From positions 1-52,729 of the forward strand of contig CANFVE010000019.1 of NCBI GenBank assembly GCA_947450365.1: a stretch of DNA of 52,729 bases. Reading direction: 5' to 3'. A model generated the notes under the pieces. The model saw only the letters and a list, made by a program, of their open reading frames with translations, was not told where the DNA came from and did not search any database. Numbering within the stretch: position 1 is the stretch's first letter; each line of letters begins with the position of its first letter. The position numbers were made by a program, and so were the translations under genes. The stretch is from Cytophagaceae bacterium. GTDB lineage: Bacteria > Bacteroidota > Bacteroidia > Cytophagales > Spirosomataceae. This document shows, piece after piece, positions 44,772 to 52,729 of the stretch.

Positions 44772-45383
44772 CTATCGCAAGTCATTCACTTCCACCCCGG
44801 GAAATTGCTTCTTATCAAAGGTGAAATATTTGTCATCCAATCCCGCTTTCGGGCTTAATTGGGTAACCTTGAAATTTTGTTTTTTACCTGCCTTATTCAC
44901 AATCGTCCATTCTTTGATGGAAAAATCCTTAGCCCCTATTTTAAGGCTAATCTTTTGCATTTGAGCGGTTTTTCCGAGTGGAATCATCTCGACCGTCGAT
45001 ATACCTCCTGCATCTGATACCACGCTCGTCTTATAGGCTTTCTTATCAAACGAATAAATCTTAGCGGGATTCAAATCACCTTCAGTCGGGTCAAAAGCCG
45101 CCATATTCACTTCATTGATTTCCTTAATATAGGTCGCCACTTCCTTTCCATTATTAAAAATCTCCTGACCCGCAGTTTTCAAGCGAAACTTGGTACCACG
45201 CACCGTGATGGAGCCCGACATAGCGCCTCCACCATCCGTTTGGTACGAAAAATTAGCCGAGAAGGCACCCATACTTTTGTATTTTTTTTGCATGCCATCA
45301 ATTAAGGCCAAGGCTTTATTCGCCTGGGAAAAGGCCGACTGAACACCCAAAACACATAAAATAAGAAAGACTACTTTTTTCAT
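44772..45383 (-). CDS. lolA: Outer-membrane lipoprotein carrier protein LolA
   Basis: A 203-residue periplasmic carrier that moves lipoproteins from the inner to the outer membrane. The signal peptide VVFLILCVLGVQSAFSQ is followed by the LolA fold, with FSANFSYQTDGGGAMSGSITVRGTKFRL (ANFSYQT to KFRL, about 39-69) and the conserved-type FDPTEGDLNPAKI region near 108. It begins six bases after the ftsK stop, so the two form an operon, an arrangement common in this phylum. Confidence 0.92.
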   Translation of the reverse strand: MKKVVFLILCVLGVQSAFSQANKALALIDGMQKKYKSMGAFSANFSYQTDGGGAMSGSITVRGTKFRLKTAGQEIFNNGKEVATYIKEINEVNMAAFDPTEGDLNPAKIYSFDKKAYKTSVVSDAGGISTVEMIPLGKTAQMQKISLKIGAKDFSIKEWTIVNKAGKKQNFKVTQLSPKAGLDDKYFTFDKKQFPGVEVNDLR

Positions 45384-45389
45384 AATGGC

Positions 45390-47855
45390 TTATAGATTTT
45401 TTAAAATTTCTTCTAATTCGGTTTCAGATTTAACCAAGACCTCACGGGCTTTGGAACCCCCAAAAGACCCTACGATTCCCACGGCTTCCAATTGGTCGAT
45501 CAAGCGACCCGCACGATTATAGCCTAATTTCAATTTGCGTTGAATCAAGGACGTACTTCCCTGCTGATGCATCACGACCAAACGTGCCGCTTCATCGAAA
45601 TACGAATCCCGACTACTCGCATCGAAATCCCCACGTTCCTGGCCACCCATTTCTTCCGATTCAGCTTCTGGTAATAAATAGGCGGAAGCATAGCCTTGTT
45701 GGTTCCCAATAAACTCACAAATCTCCTCCACCTCTGGCGTATCCACAAATGCACATTGTAAACGAATCACCTCGGATCCCATGGATAATAACATATCACC
45801 CATGCCGACTAATTGATCCGCTCCCCCCGCATCCAAAATCGTTCGAGAATCGATTTTGGACATCACTTTAAAGGACAAACGTGCAGGGAAATTCGCTTTA
45901 ATTGTACCCGTAATAACGTTCACAGAAGGGCGTTGGGTCGCCACCACCAAGTGGATACCGATCGCACGAGCCAATTGGGCCAAACGGGCAATCGGATGTT
46001 CGACTTCCTTCCCGGCAGTCAGCATTAAATCCGCCAACTCATCAATCACCAACACAATGTAGGGCATGAAATCATGCTCATTCGGATTTAATCGACGATT
46101 AATAAACTTCTGGTTGTATTCCTTGATGTTGCGACAGCCCGCATCCTTCAACTTATCATAGCGCAAATCCATTTCCTTACACAAGGAATTCAAGGTCGCC
46201 ACCACTTTCTTCGTATCCGTGATAATTGCCTCCGCTGAATCGGGCAAGCAAGCTAAGAAATGACGCTCCAATTTATTGAACAGCGACAATTCCACCTTCT
46301 TCGGATCCACTAAGACAAATTTCAAGGTCGCTGGGTGTTTCTTATAAATCAAGGAGGTCAATAACATGTTTAAGCCTACCGACTTCCCTTGTCCCGTCGC
46401 ACCCGCCATCAATAAATGGGGCATTTTAGCTAAATCAGCCACAAAAATCTCATTTGAAATCGTTTTGCCTAAGGTGATTGGCAAATCGTAGGTTGATTTC
46501 TGGAATTTCTCCGAACCGATTACCGCACGCACCGGAACCATTTCCCGATTCTTATTGGCCACTTCGATCCCAATCGTTCCTTTACCAGGCATTTGGCCTA
46601 TAATCCGAACCCCCATCGCAGCCAAAGAAAGTGATAAATCATCCTCTAAGGACGTGATTTTACTCACACGAACACCGGCTTTTGGCACAATTTCATAGAG
46701 GGTTACCGTAGGTCCGATCGTGGCTTCAATCTTCTGAATTCCAATTCCGTAATTCAATAAGGTCTCCACAATCTTTTCCTTATTCTCTTTCAACTCATCC
46801 ATGGTCACCTGAGTTGTCTGATTTTTTTGATCGTATTCTTTTAACAGATCGATTGTTGGGTATTGGTATTTAGGTAAATCTGCCGTCGGGTCATACAAAC
46901 CAAACTGCTCCACCAAATCGTTTGCCTTTATTTCCTGGCCCGCAAGCGTCGTATCCTCTTCCTCCTCCGGAATATCCGCATCCACGGCAACCTTATACGT
47001 AAAATCCAAATCCTCTAATGCTGGCAAAACTTCCGCTTCCATAGCCTCCACGGGCATTTCTGCCATTACCGGCTCCTCCTCAATCTCCTCTTCTTCCCCC
47101 TTTAATGGCGGAACAATCGGTCTAAATACCTCCAAATCCTCATTATCCTCATGAATGGCCGGTCCTTCATCGACAAATTCATCCTCTTCCATCCCGAGTG
47201 GATTCACACCAGGCACCGAGCTATCAGCGGGCCCAGAGGCATGGACTTTCGGAGCCTTTGGATTTAATTGATAAAACAGAACTAAGAAAACAAAACCAAC
47301 GAATACAATCAAAAAGATGGATAAATAACCAATCAATTGATTCAATTTCTCATTCACAAAAAATCCTACACCACCGCCCAAGGAATGAGGCAAATCCATT
47401 TGATAGACCATAAAACCTGCCACCAAACTACCCCAAATCAAGAAAAACAAGACCTGCCATGACAAGCGATCCAGGGGATAAATCTCCCGTTTAAAACCTA
47501 ATTTGAGCGCCGATAAATAAAATAAGGGAATCAACAAAAACGAAGACCATCCAAAGGTCCGAAACAAGAAAAAATGCGCAATCTTAGCCCCTAATAAGCC
47601 TGCTAAATTCTTCACTGGGATATCAGAGCCCTGAATCACATCCAAGGTACTCTGCTCCACCTCGCTTTGATCCGCCACACCCATAAAGAAATTCGACACA
47701 AAGGCCACCAATAGCAGCGTACCCACCCCAAACAAAAAAGCTGACAAAATGATGCGCAAGCGATACGGTAGCGCTCCTTTCACCCGTGCTTTTTTCTCCC
47801 CTCGATCAAAATTAATTTGAAGTGTATTAGATGTATGAACAATCTTTTTAGCCAT
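45390..47855 (-). CDS. ftsK: DNA translocase FtsK/SpoIIIE
   Basis: An 821-residue septum-anchored DNA pump used for chromosome dimer resolution and terminus segregation. Four hydrophobic segments lie within residues 32-200. A strongly acidic linker (about 225-300, runs of Glu and Asp) is followed by the motor: the alpha domain begins near 340, Walker A GATGQGKSVGLN is near residue 480, and Walker B is in IVLVIDELADLML. The C-terminal gamma winged helix (about 755-821, SLIQRKLKLGYNRAGRLIDQLE) should read polar DNA guide sequences. The linker is short compared with E. coli. Confidence 0.96.
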   Translation of the reverse strand: MAKKIVHTSNTLQINFDRGEKKARVKGALPYRLRIILSAFLFGVGTLLLVAFVSNFFMGVADQSEVEQSTLDVIQGSDIPVKNLAGLLGAKIAHFFLFRTFGWSSFLLIPLFYLSALKLGFKREIYPLDRLSWQVLFFLIWGSLVAGFMVYQMDLPHSLGGGVGFFVNEKLNQLIGYLSIFLIVFVGFVFLVLFYQLNPKAPKVHASGPADSSVPGVNPLGMEEDEFVDEGPAIHEDNEDLEVFRPIVPPLKGEEEEIEEEPVMAEMPVEAMEAEVLPALEDLDFTYKVAVDADIPEEEEDTTLAGQEIKANDLVEQFGLYDPTADLPKYQYPTIDLLKEYDQKNQTTQVTMDELKENKEKIVETLLNYGIGIQKIEATIGPTVTLYEIVPKAGVRVSKITSLEDDLSLSLAAMGVRIIGQMPGKGTIGIEVANKNREMVPVRAVIGSEKFQKSTYDLPITLGKTISNEIFVADLAKMPHLLMAGATGQGKSVGLNMLLTSLIYKKHPATLKFVLVDPKKVELSLFNKLERHFLACLPDSAEAIITDTKKVVATLNSLCKEMDLRYDKLKDAGCRNIKEYNQKFINRRLNPNEHDFMPYIVLVIDELADLMLTAGKEVEHPIARLAQLARAIGIHLVVATQRPSVNVITGTIKANFPARLSFKVMSKIDSRTILDAGGADQLVGMGDMLLSMGSEVIRLQCAFVDTPEVEEICEFIGNQQGYASAYLLPEAESEEMGGQERGDFDASSRDSYFDEAARLVVMHQQGSTSLIQRKLKLGYNRAGRLIDQLEAVGIVGSFGGSKAREVLVKSETELEEILKNL

Positions 47856-47917
47856 GGATACTGCGTGTATTTACAACCTATAAATTTCGACTTTTTGATC
47901 CGATTTACAAAATGATT

Positions 47918-48952
47918 TTACAATCCATTTGCAACAACCGCTCGGTTAATGTCCTGAATCAAACCTGGCCCCTCATAGATGAAGCCTGTATAAATCTGAA
48001 CCAAACTCGCTCCTGCCTGTAATTTCTCCACCGCATCCTCCGCGGAATGAATCCCACCTACCCCAACAATGGGAAATTGCCCCTTTGATTTTTCATGTAA
48101 ATACCGAATCACCTCCGTCGATCTCGCCGTCAAAGGCTTCCCACTCAAACCACCCATCTCCGAACGAAGACTTTCAGGCGCCTGCAATCCTTCTCGCGAT
48201 AACGTGGTATTGGTCGCAATGACACCGGCCAACTGAGTTTCCAATACAATCTCAATCACATCATCCAATTGCTCATTCGTTAAATCCGGTGCAATTTTCA
48301 ACAAAATAGGCTTGGGCTTCGGCTTCGTCCCATTCAAAGCTTGCAAACGAACTAATAATTTTTTCAAGGGTTCTTTTTCCTGTAAAGCCCGCAAATTAGG
48401 GGTATTCGGCGAACTCACATTCACCACAAAATAATCTACCACCTCATACAAAGCCTCAAATCCCGCGCAATAATCTTCCTCCGCCTGCTCGTTCGGCGTC
48501 ACCTTATTTTTTCCTAGATTACCTCCCACAATGACCTTGGACTGGCGGGCCAACAACCTTTTTTTCATCGCCTCCAATCCCTCATTATTAAATCCCATCC
48601 GATTAATTAAGGCTGCATCCGCTGGCAAACGAAATAATCGAGGCGTTGGATTTCCCTCCTGACCCTTGGGCGTCACCGTACCCACCTCGATAAACCCAAA
48701 TCCCAAGGCAGCAAATTCATCGATTAATTTAGCATTCTTATCAAAACCAGCCGCCAGACCCACCGGATTCGGAAAATGAATACCAAAAACAGTTCGCGCC
48801 AAACGTGGATCCGAATAGCCATACATCCAGGAAATCACCGCCGACAACCCAGGAATTTTCATCACAAACCGCAAGCCTGATGCCACCACATCATGCGCCC
48901 GTTCTGGGGCCATTAAAAACAACAAAGGTTTGACGAAATACTGATAAAACAT
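47918..48952 (-). CDS. pyrD: Class 2 dihydroorotate dehydrogenase (quinone)
   Basis: A 344-residue FMN enzyme that oxidises dihydroorotate to orotate and passes electrons to quinone at the inner membrane. The start at 48952 ([21 protein letters not shown]) gives the usual N-terminal membrane-contact helices; the ORF opens 36 bases earlier. Motifs are [17 protein letters not shown] (about 62-78), [24 protein letters not shown] with its catalytic Ser (about 172-184), and [11 protein letters not shown] near 303. It is single and divergent from the alpha-E gene. Confidence 0.95.
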   Translation of the reverse strand: MFYQYFVKPLLFLMAPERAHDVVASGLRFVMKIPGLSAVISWMYGYSDPRLARTVFGIHFPNPVGLAAGFDKNAKLIDEFAALGFGFIEVGTVTPKGQEGNPTPRLFRLPADAALINRMGFNNEGLEAMKKRLLARQSKVIVGGNLGKNKVTPNEQAEEDYCAGFEALYEVVDYFVVNVSSPNTPNLRALQEKEPLKKLLVRLQALNGTKPKPKPILLKIAPDLTNEQLDDVIEIVLETQLAGVIATNTTLSREGLQAPESLRSEMGGLSGKPLTARSTEVIRYLHEKSKGQFPIVGVGGIHSAEDAVEKLQAGASLVQIYTGFIYEGPGLIQDINRAVVANGL

Positions 48953-49067
48953 AAAAATAGAATTGGCTTTAAGGCCGTAAAAATACAAAATTTAGGTTGA
49001 CTTATGGGAATAATTCAAGGATAAAATGCAGATTTTTCAGAGCCGAATGAAATTCCTGAGACAAGCC

Positions 49068-49097
49068 TTTGTCGTCTAAAAAAATCGACTAATTTTA
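49068..49097 (+). promoter_or_regulatory. Likely promoter of the alpha-E/Anbu operon
   Basis: TTTG at 49068-49071, an 18-base spacer and TAATTTTA at 49090-49097, one mismatch from TAnnTTTG. It is 42 bases before the alpha-E start. Its presence here means the operon begins with the alpha-E gene. Confidence 0.5.
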
Positions 49098-49139
49098 AAC
49101 ATCCTTCGGGTAATCAAGCATTTAAAAATTATAAAGCCT

Positions 49140-50102
49140 ATGTTAAGTCGTGTCGCCAACTCCATTTATTGGATGAATCGTTACATCGAGCGAGCAGATA
49201 ATTATGCCCGCTTCATCTCGGTAAATTTCAATTTAGCTCTTGACCTTCCACCGAACGTACCGGAACAATGGGAACCCTTGATCGTAGCCACGGCCGACCA
49301 CTATAATTTTTTCGAACATTACCCGGTGGCTAATCGGGAAAATGTTCTCTATTACATGACCTTTGATGTCAACAATCCCAATTCCATTTTATCCTGCCTC
49401 TATTCCGCCCGGGAGAATGCCCGCACGATTCGAGAAAGTATTTCCAAAGAAATGTGGGAATACGTCAATCAAATCTATTGGAAAGTCAAAGACCGCGTCG
49501 AAGGAAGTAAGCAATGGGAAATTTCCCGCTACCAAGGTTTTTTGGAGGAAATTAAATCCGGGAGCCAATTATTTTATGGCATCGTCGATTCCACCATCAC
49601 ACGAGGCGAAGGCTGGCATTTCGGTCAAATGGGAAAATTGCTCGAACGTGCTGATAAAACCACACGTTTCCTAGATGTAAAATATTTTACCCTGCTTCCG
49701 GACATCGATGCGATCGGATCCCCATTGGATCTTTTGCTCTGGTCAGCTGTGTTAAAATCAGTTTCCGCCTACAACATGTTCCGCCAACAATACAAAGTCA
49801 TTAACCCCACCCACATCGTTGAATTCTTGATTCTCGACAAAAGCTTCCCGCGTTCGGTCGTGCATTGTTTGCAAGAAGCGGAATTGTCACTCTACGCGAT
49901 TTCGGGTACGTCCTTTGACCATGGCTATTCAAATGTGGCTGAAAAAAAATTATCCAAACTCCTTTCAGAAGTTCAGTTCACCGAAATCGACGATATTTTA
50001 TTAACAGGTTTGCATCAATTTTTAGATAATTTCCAAACGAGCAACAATGAAATCGGCCAGAAAATTTTCAATACCTATTTTGACCTAAAGCCAGTCACCT
50101 AA
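49140..50102 (+). CDS. Alpha-E domain-containing protein
   Basis: A 320-residue all-alpha protein of the alpha-E (DUF403) family, recognised from the N-terminal block MLSRVANSIYWMNRYIERADNYARF (SRVANSIYWMNRYIERADN at 3-21), the middle stretch SCLYSARENARTIRESISKEMWE (about 86-108) and GQMGKLLERADKTTRFLDVKYF (about 163-184). In many bacteria it is encoded with a circularly permuted ATP-grasp enzyme, a transglutaminase and Anbu. The set is thought to make or cut a peptide-like product. Here the ATP-grasp gene is not adjacent, since pyrD lies upstream and points away. No enzyme activity is known for alpha-E itself. Confidence 0.93.
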   Translation: MLSRVANSIYWMNRYIERADNYARFISVNFNLALDLPPNVPEQWEPLIVATADHYNFFEHYPVANRENVLYYMTFDVNNPNSILSCLYSARENARTIRESISKEMWEYVNQIYWKVKDRVEGSKQWEISRYQGFLEEIKSGSQLFYGIVDSTITRGEGWHFGQMGKLLERADKTTRFLDVKYFTLLPDIDAIGSPLDLLLWSAVLKSVSAYNMFRQQYKVINPTHIVEFLILDKSFPRSVVHCLQEAELSLYAISGTSFDHGYSNVAEKKLSKLLSEVQFTEIDDILLTGLHQFLDNFQTSNNEIGQKIFNTYFDLKPVT

Positions 50103-50154
50103 CCAAGGCTCTCAAGAATTTATATTAATATTGCGCACAATTTTTATTTGATTT

Positions 50155-50892
50155 ATGACTTTTTGCTTAGGTATCACCGTTAAAGAAGGACTTATTGCCA
50201 TCGCAGATACCCGCATCACCGCGGGGAATGAGATGTATTCCAATAAAAAAATCTCCATCCACGAAATCAATAAGCATAGCCTCTTCATCATGACCGCAGG
50301 ACTTCGTTCCGTCCGCGACAAAGCAGTGACCTATTTTAACCAGGCCGTTCTTGAGGAAGAAGAATCCTATGACTATATGTTTCAAGCCGCGACAGCCTTT
50401 GGGCAAATGCTTAAAAAAGTAGCGGCCGAAGACCGGGAAACGCTAGAAAAGGAAGGCTATCAATTTAATCTGCATGCCATCGTGGGCGGTCAAATGCCCA
50501 AAGATTCCGAACATAAATTGTTTTTAATTTTTCCAGAAGGCAATTGGATCGAAATCAATGACGGCCTAAAATATCAAATCATCGGGAATTCCAATTATGG
50601 AAAACCGCTTTTAAACCGAAATCTAAGTCACGAGACATCCTTGAAAGATGCCTTAAAAATGGGCTTTTTATCCTTTGATGCGACACAGGTCAGCACAAAC
50701 GATGTGGATTATCCCATCGACGTAGTCGTATATGAAAAAGGAAGTTTTAAGGCCAAAGAAATTCGGCTTTACAAAGAAGACATGCAAACCATTTCCGACG
50801 AATGGAACATCGCACTTCGCAAATCCCTCGCCAGCATCGATGAGGATTGGATGAAAAATTTAATTTCATTTCCGAGCCAACCCACCGCATGA
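50155..50892 (+). CDS. Anbu, proteasome-like peptidase
   Basis: A 245-residue member of the Ntn-hydrolase proteasome family, subgroup Anbu (also called bacterial proteasome homologue). After removal of Met1 the N-terminal nucleophile is Thr2 (M-T-F-C-L-G-I), with the expected Asp18 (AIADTR) and Lys31/Lys32 (SNKKISI) completing the active-site set, numbered with Met as 1. GQMP, preceded by HAIVGG near residue 105, and FDATQVSTNDVDYPIDVVVY near 185-204 fit the family. Known Anbu proteins form open helical rings rather than closed barrels, and their substrate is unknown. It is 52 bases after alpha-E and overlaps the transglutaminase by ATGA. Confidence 0.92.
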   Translation: MTFCLGITVKEGLIAIADTRITAGNEMYSNKKISIHEINKHSLFIMTAGLRSVRDKAVTYFNQAVLEEEESYDYMFQAATAFGQMLKKVAAEDRETLEKEGYQFNLHAIVGGQMPKDSEHKLFLIFPEGNWIEINDGLKYQIIGNSNYGKPLLNRNLSHETSLKDALKMGFLSFDATQVSTNDVDYPIDVVVYEKGSFKAKEIRLYKEDMQTISDEWNIALRKSLASIDEDWMKNLISFPSQPTA

Positions 50893-51743
50893 TCGCGAAA
50901 ATCAAACATCATTTAACGTACCAATATAGCGAACCCGTCTATTTGGAGCCGCATGTCTTGTATGTGCATCCCCGAAAAAGTTCCCTATTAACCGTTACCG
51001 AATTTTCCCTCCACATCCATCCCGAACCGGTTCAAATTTCAAAGAACTTAGATCCCGAAGGAAATATCCAAAACATCCTATTCTTTAAGGAACCCACGGA
51101 CCATTTGTCCATCCAAGTACATGCACTCGTGGAAACCACTGAATTTAATCCTTTTGATTTTGTCTATTTTCCTTTCGAAAGTAAAACGCTTCCGATGGCT
51201 TACACGAATGCATACCAAAAAACACTTAGTCCTTATTTAGGTCTTGACGGGGTGAGTACCACGGTGGAACAGGTGGCCCGACAAATCGCCTCGCAAGTTA
51301 AATGGAGCACATCCCAATTTCTAAGCGCCTTAAATGAATTTATTTTCAAGAATTTCGCCTATGAAATCCGAGAAGAAGGCGCCCCAAATTCGCCCGAATT
51401 TACGCTGAGCAGCCGAAAAGGTACCTGTCGGGATTATGCCGTCTTATTCTCCGCGATGTGCCGGGCCATGGGCCTGGCGACCCGCTTTGTGAGCGGCTAT
51501 TACACGGGCATCGCACCGGTGGATGTTCCGAATCAAACACATCATTTACATGCGTGGGTGGAGGTTTATTTGCCGGGGGGCGGTTGGCGTGGCTACGATC
51601 CTACCCAGCACGAAGTGGTAGCAGGAAATCATATTCCGCTAGCGGCATCCTGCCTGCCAGAAGAAATCACGCCCGTATTTGGCACCTATCGCGGGAGCGC
51701 AACGTCTCAATTAATCACAGATGTTCGGATTGATCGCGTATAA
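50889..51743 (+). CDS. Transglutaminase family protein
   Basis: A 284-residue cytoplasmic protein with the N-terminal beta domain typical of bacterial transglutaminase-like peptidases (IKHHLTYQYSEPVYLEPHVLYVHPR) and a papain-like core. The catalytic triad is visible: Cys180 (RKGTCRDYA), His221 (HHLHAWVEVY) and Asp237 (GYDPTQ). The start at 50889 overlaps the Anbu stop (ATGA), indicating translational coupling; the ORF opens 42 bases earlier inside anbu. Family members in this operon are thought to hydrolyse or form amide bonds in peptides. It ends directly against the convergent mlaE stop with no spacer. Confidence 0.92.
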   Translation: MIAKIKHHLTYQYSEPVYLEPHVLYVHPRKSSLLTVTEFSLHIHPEPVQISKNLDPEGNIQNILFFKEPTDHLSIQVHALVETTEFNPFDFVYFPFESKTLPMAYTNAYQKTLSPYLGLDGVSTTVEQVARQIASQVKWSTSQFLSALNEFIFKNFAYEIREEGAPNSPEFTLSSRKGTCRDYAVLFSAMCRAMGLATRFVSGYYTGIAPVDVPNQTHHLHAWVEVYLPGGGWRGYDPTQHEVVAGNHIPLAASCLPEEITPVFGTYRGSATSQLITDVRIDRV

Positions 51744-52475
51744 TTAACCTACAAGCAATTGGGCTAATAGATAATCAGCCACCAAAATCGCAATACAAGA
51801 ATTCGTTACCGCCGCCGTGCTCGATTTGCCGACTTCGTAGGCACCACCGCTCGTGTAAAAACCTTGAAAGGACGAAATCGTTACTACGATAAAGGCGAAA
51901 ACAACTGATTTGATTAAGGCGAAAACCATGTAATCACCCTTGAAATTAAATTGCAATCCGTGAATGTATTCGTTTGGGGAAATCGCACCGGTCAACCAAC
52001 CCGCCAAATAGCCCCCATAAATCGCTAAAAAACAAGCCAATGTCACGAGCATCGGAAAAGTAATCACCGCCGCCACAATTTTTGGTAATACTAAATACGA
52101 ACGCGAATTAATCCCCATCACCTCGAGGGCATCGATTTGTTCGGTGATGCGCATGGTGCCTAATTGACTCGCGATATTGGAACCGATTTTTCCTGCTAAC
52201 ACCACACAAGTAATGGTGGGGCCCATCTCTAAAATGGTCGAATCACGCACAATCAAACTAATAATGTACGCCGGCACAAAGGGATTATCCATATTAGCCG
52301 CCGTTTGCACGCAAGTTACCGCTCCTAAAAATGTGCTCACAATCGAGACAATCAGGACTGAATTAATCCCTATGTCCACACATTCCTGCATGATTAAGGC
52401 CAAGTACACCCGAAATTTCTCCGGATTTGTAAAAAGCTTGCCTAGGAAGATTAAATATTTACCTAATATTGACAT
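51744..52475 (-). CDS. mlaE: MlaE family lipid ABC transporter permease
   Basis: A 243-residue inner-membrane permease of the Mla/MCE lipid transport type, with about five hydrophobic segments. Family blocks include GAVTCVQTAANMDNPFVPAYI, here GAVTCVQTAAN near 51, RDSTILEMGPTITCVVLAGKIGSNIASQLGTM (DSTILEMGPTITCVVLAGK to IASQLGTM, about 77-107) and EQIDALEVMGINSRSYLVLPK. The ATG at 52475 (MSILGKYLI) is preferred over the ORF opening at 52508, because the promoter box TATCTTTG overlaps that earlier start. No ATPase or MCE gene follows on this strand, which is unusual. Confidence 0.88.
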   Translation of the reverse strand: MSILGKYLIFLGKLFTNPEKFRVYLALIMQECVDIGINSVLIVSIVSTFLGAVTCVQTAANMDNPFVPAYIISLIVRDSTILEMGPTITCVVLAGKIGSNIASQLGTMRITEQIDALEVMGINSRSYLVLPKIVAAVITFPMLVTLACFLAIYGGYLAGWLTGAISPNEYIHGLQFNFKGDYMVFALIKSVVFAFIVVTISSFQGFYTSGGAYEVGKSSTAAVTNSCIAILVADYLLAQLLVG

Positions 52476-52505
52476 TTGGATTGTAAATTTACACCCTGTA
52501 AGCAT

Positions 52506-52513
52506 CAAAGATA
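52506..52513 (-). promoter_or_regulatory. -7 promoter element of mlaE (TATCTTTG)
   Basis: An exact TAnnTTTG match on the minus strand, 30 bases before the preferred mlaE ATG. It abuts the start codon of the divergent SDR gene. Confidence 0.5.
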
Positions 52514-52729
52514 ATGAACAAATCGGTCATAATTAGTGGAGGAAGCCAAGGAATTGGAAAAGCGCTCGTGAAAAAATTCCTTCATGAAGGTTTCAACGTA
52601 TATACGTGCGGCAGATATGCGGATAAATTAACTGCCTTAGAACTCGAATTTTCGAACCCTGCATTGAAAACCTTTGTGGCTGATGTAAGTCAAAAAAATC
52701 AGGTATTGGATTTTGCCAACTGGATTTTA
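52514..52729 (+). CDS. Short-chain dehydrogenase/reductase (partial)
   Basis: The first 72 residues of an SDR-family oxidoreductase, cut by the window end. The Rossmann motif SGGSQGIGKALVKKF (glycines at about 9-15) binds NAD(P), and FVADVSQKNQV near 57 carries the Asp that usually contacts the adenine ring. The active-site Tyr-Lys part lies outside the window, so the substrate cannot be judged. It is divergent from mlaE, with 38 bases between the start codons. Confidence 0.88.
   Translation, partial: MNKSVIISGGSQGIGKALVKKFLHEGFNVYTCGRYADKLTALELEFSNPALKTFVADVSQKNQVLDFANWIL

Overview
The window reads as chromosome of a Bacteroidota bacterium, most likely a compact-genome freshwater member of the Cytophagales (Spirosomataceae/Aquirufa-like; the genus is a guess). 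Supporting signs are SusC/SusD and FecR/ECF-sigma pairs, a C-terminal type IX secretion sorting domain, TAnnTTTG-type promoters, no Shine-Dalgarno sequences, and tight or overlapping gene ends. No tRNA, insertion sequence, phage or CRISPR array was seen.

Layout. 1-300: the 3' end of a 23S rRNA, a 5S rRNA and its terminator. 302-709: a gene-free stretch of short GC-rich inverted and direct repeats. 710-7497: housekeeping genes (RmuC; then on the minus strand a PhnA-domain protein, the radical-SAM protein YgiQ and a secreted S9 peptidase) and a GT2 glycosyltransferase. 7574-14039: a complete six-gene ebo cluster (eboA-F). This conserved cluster of unknown chemistry is implicated in moving metabolite precursors to the periplasm in scytonemin-producing cyanobacteria, and it also occurs in eustigmatophyte plastids.

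14078-35085: a polysaccharide utilisation region. A Spy-like protein, a secreted sugar-isomerase-like protein and an ECF sigma factor overlap as one unit. They are followed by FecR, an STN-type SusC, SusD, a strong terminator, then GH88/GH105, a Tat-exported protein of unknown family, a Tat-exported Gfo/Idh/MocA oxidoreductase, GH92 alpha-mannosidase, a parallel beta-helix protein paired with a diheme cytochrome, a sulfatase and a second TonB-dependent receptor. Together these suggest growth on a sulfated, uronate-containing, alpha-mannose-containing glycan. The SusC leader appears to carry a one-base frameshift.

35090-48952: mostly core functions: LeuRS, a TauE/SafE permease, a T9SS-sorted FG-GAP protein, MurF, AhcY, PurQ, LolA, FtsK and PyrD. 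49140-51743: an alpha-E protein, the proteasome-like protease Anbu and a transglutaminase. This is the Anbu-type operon, but without its usual ATP-grasp gene next door. The window ends with an MlaE-type permease and a truncated SDR gene.

The two most interesting systems are the ebo cluster and the reduced Anbu operon. Both are recognised but biochemically unresolved gene neighbourhoods rather than wholly new ones.
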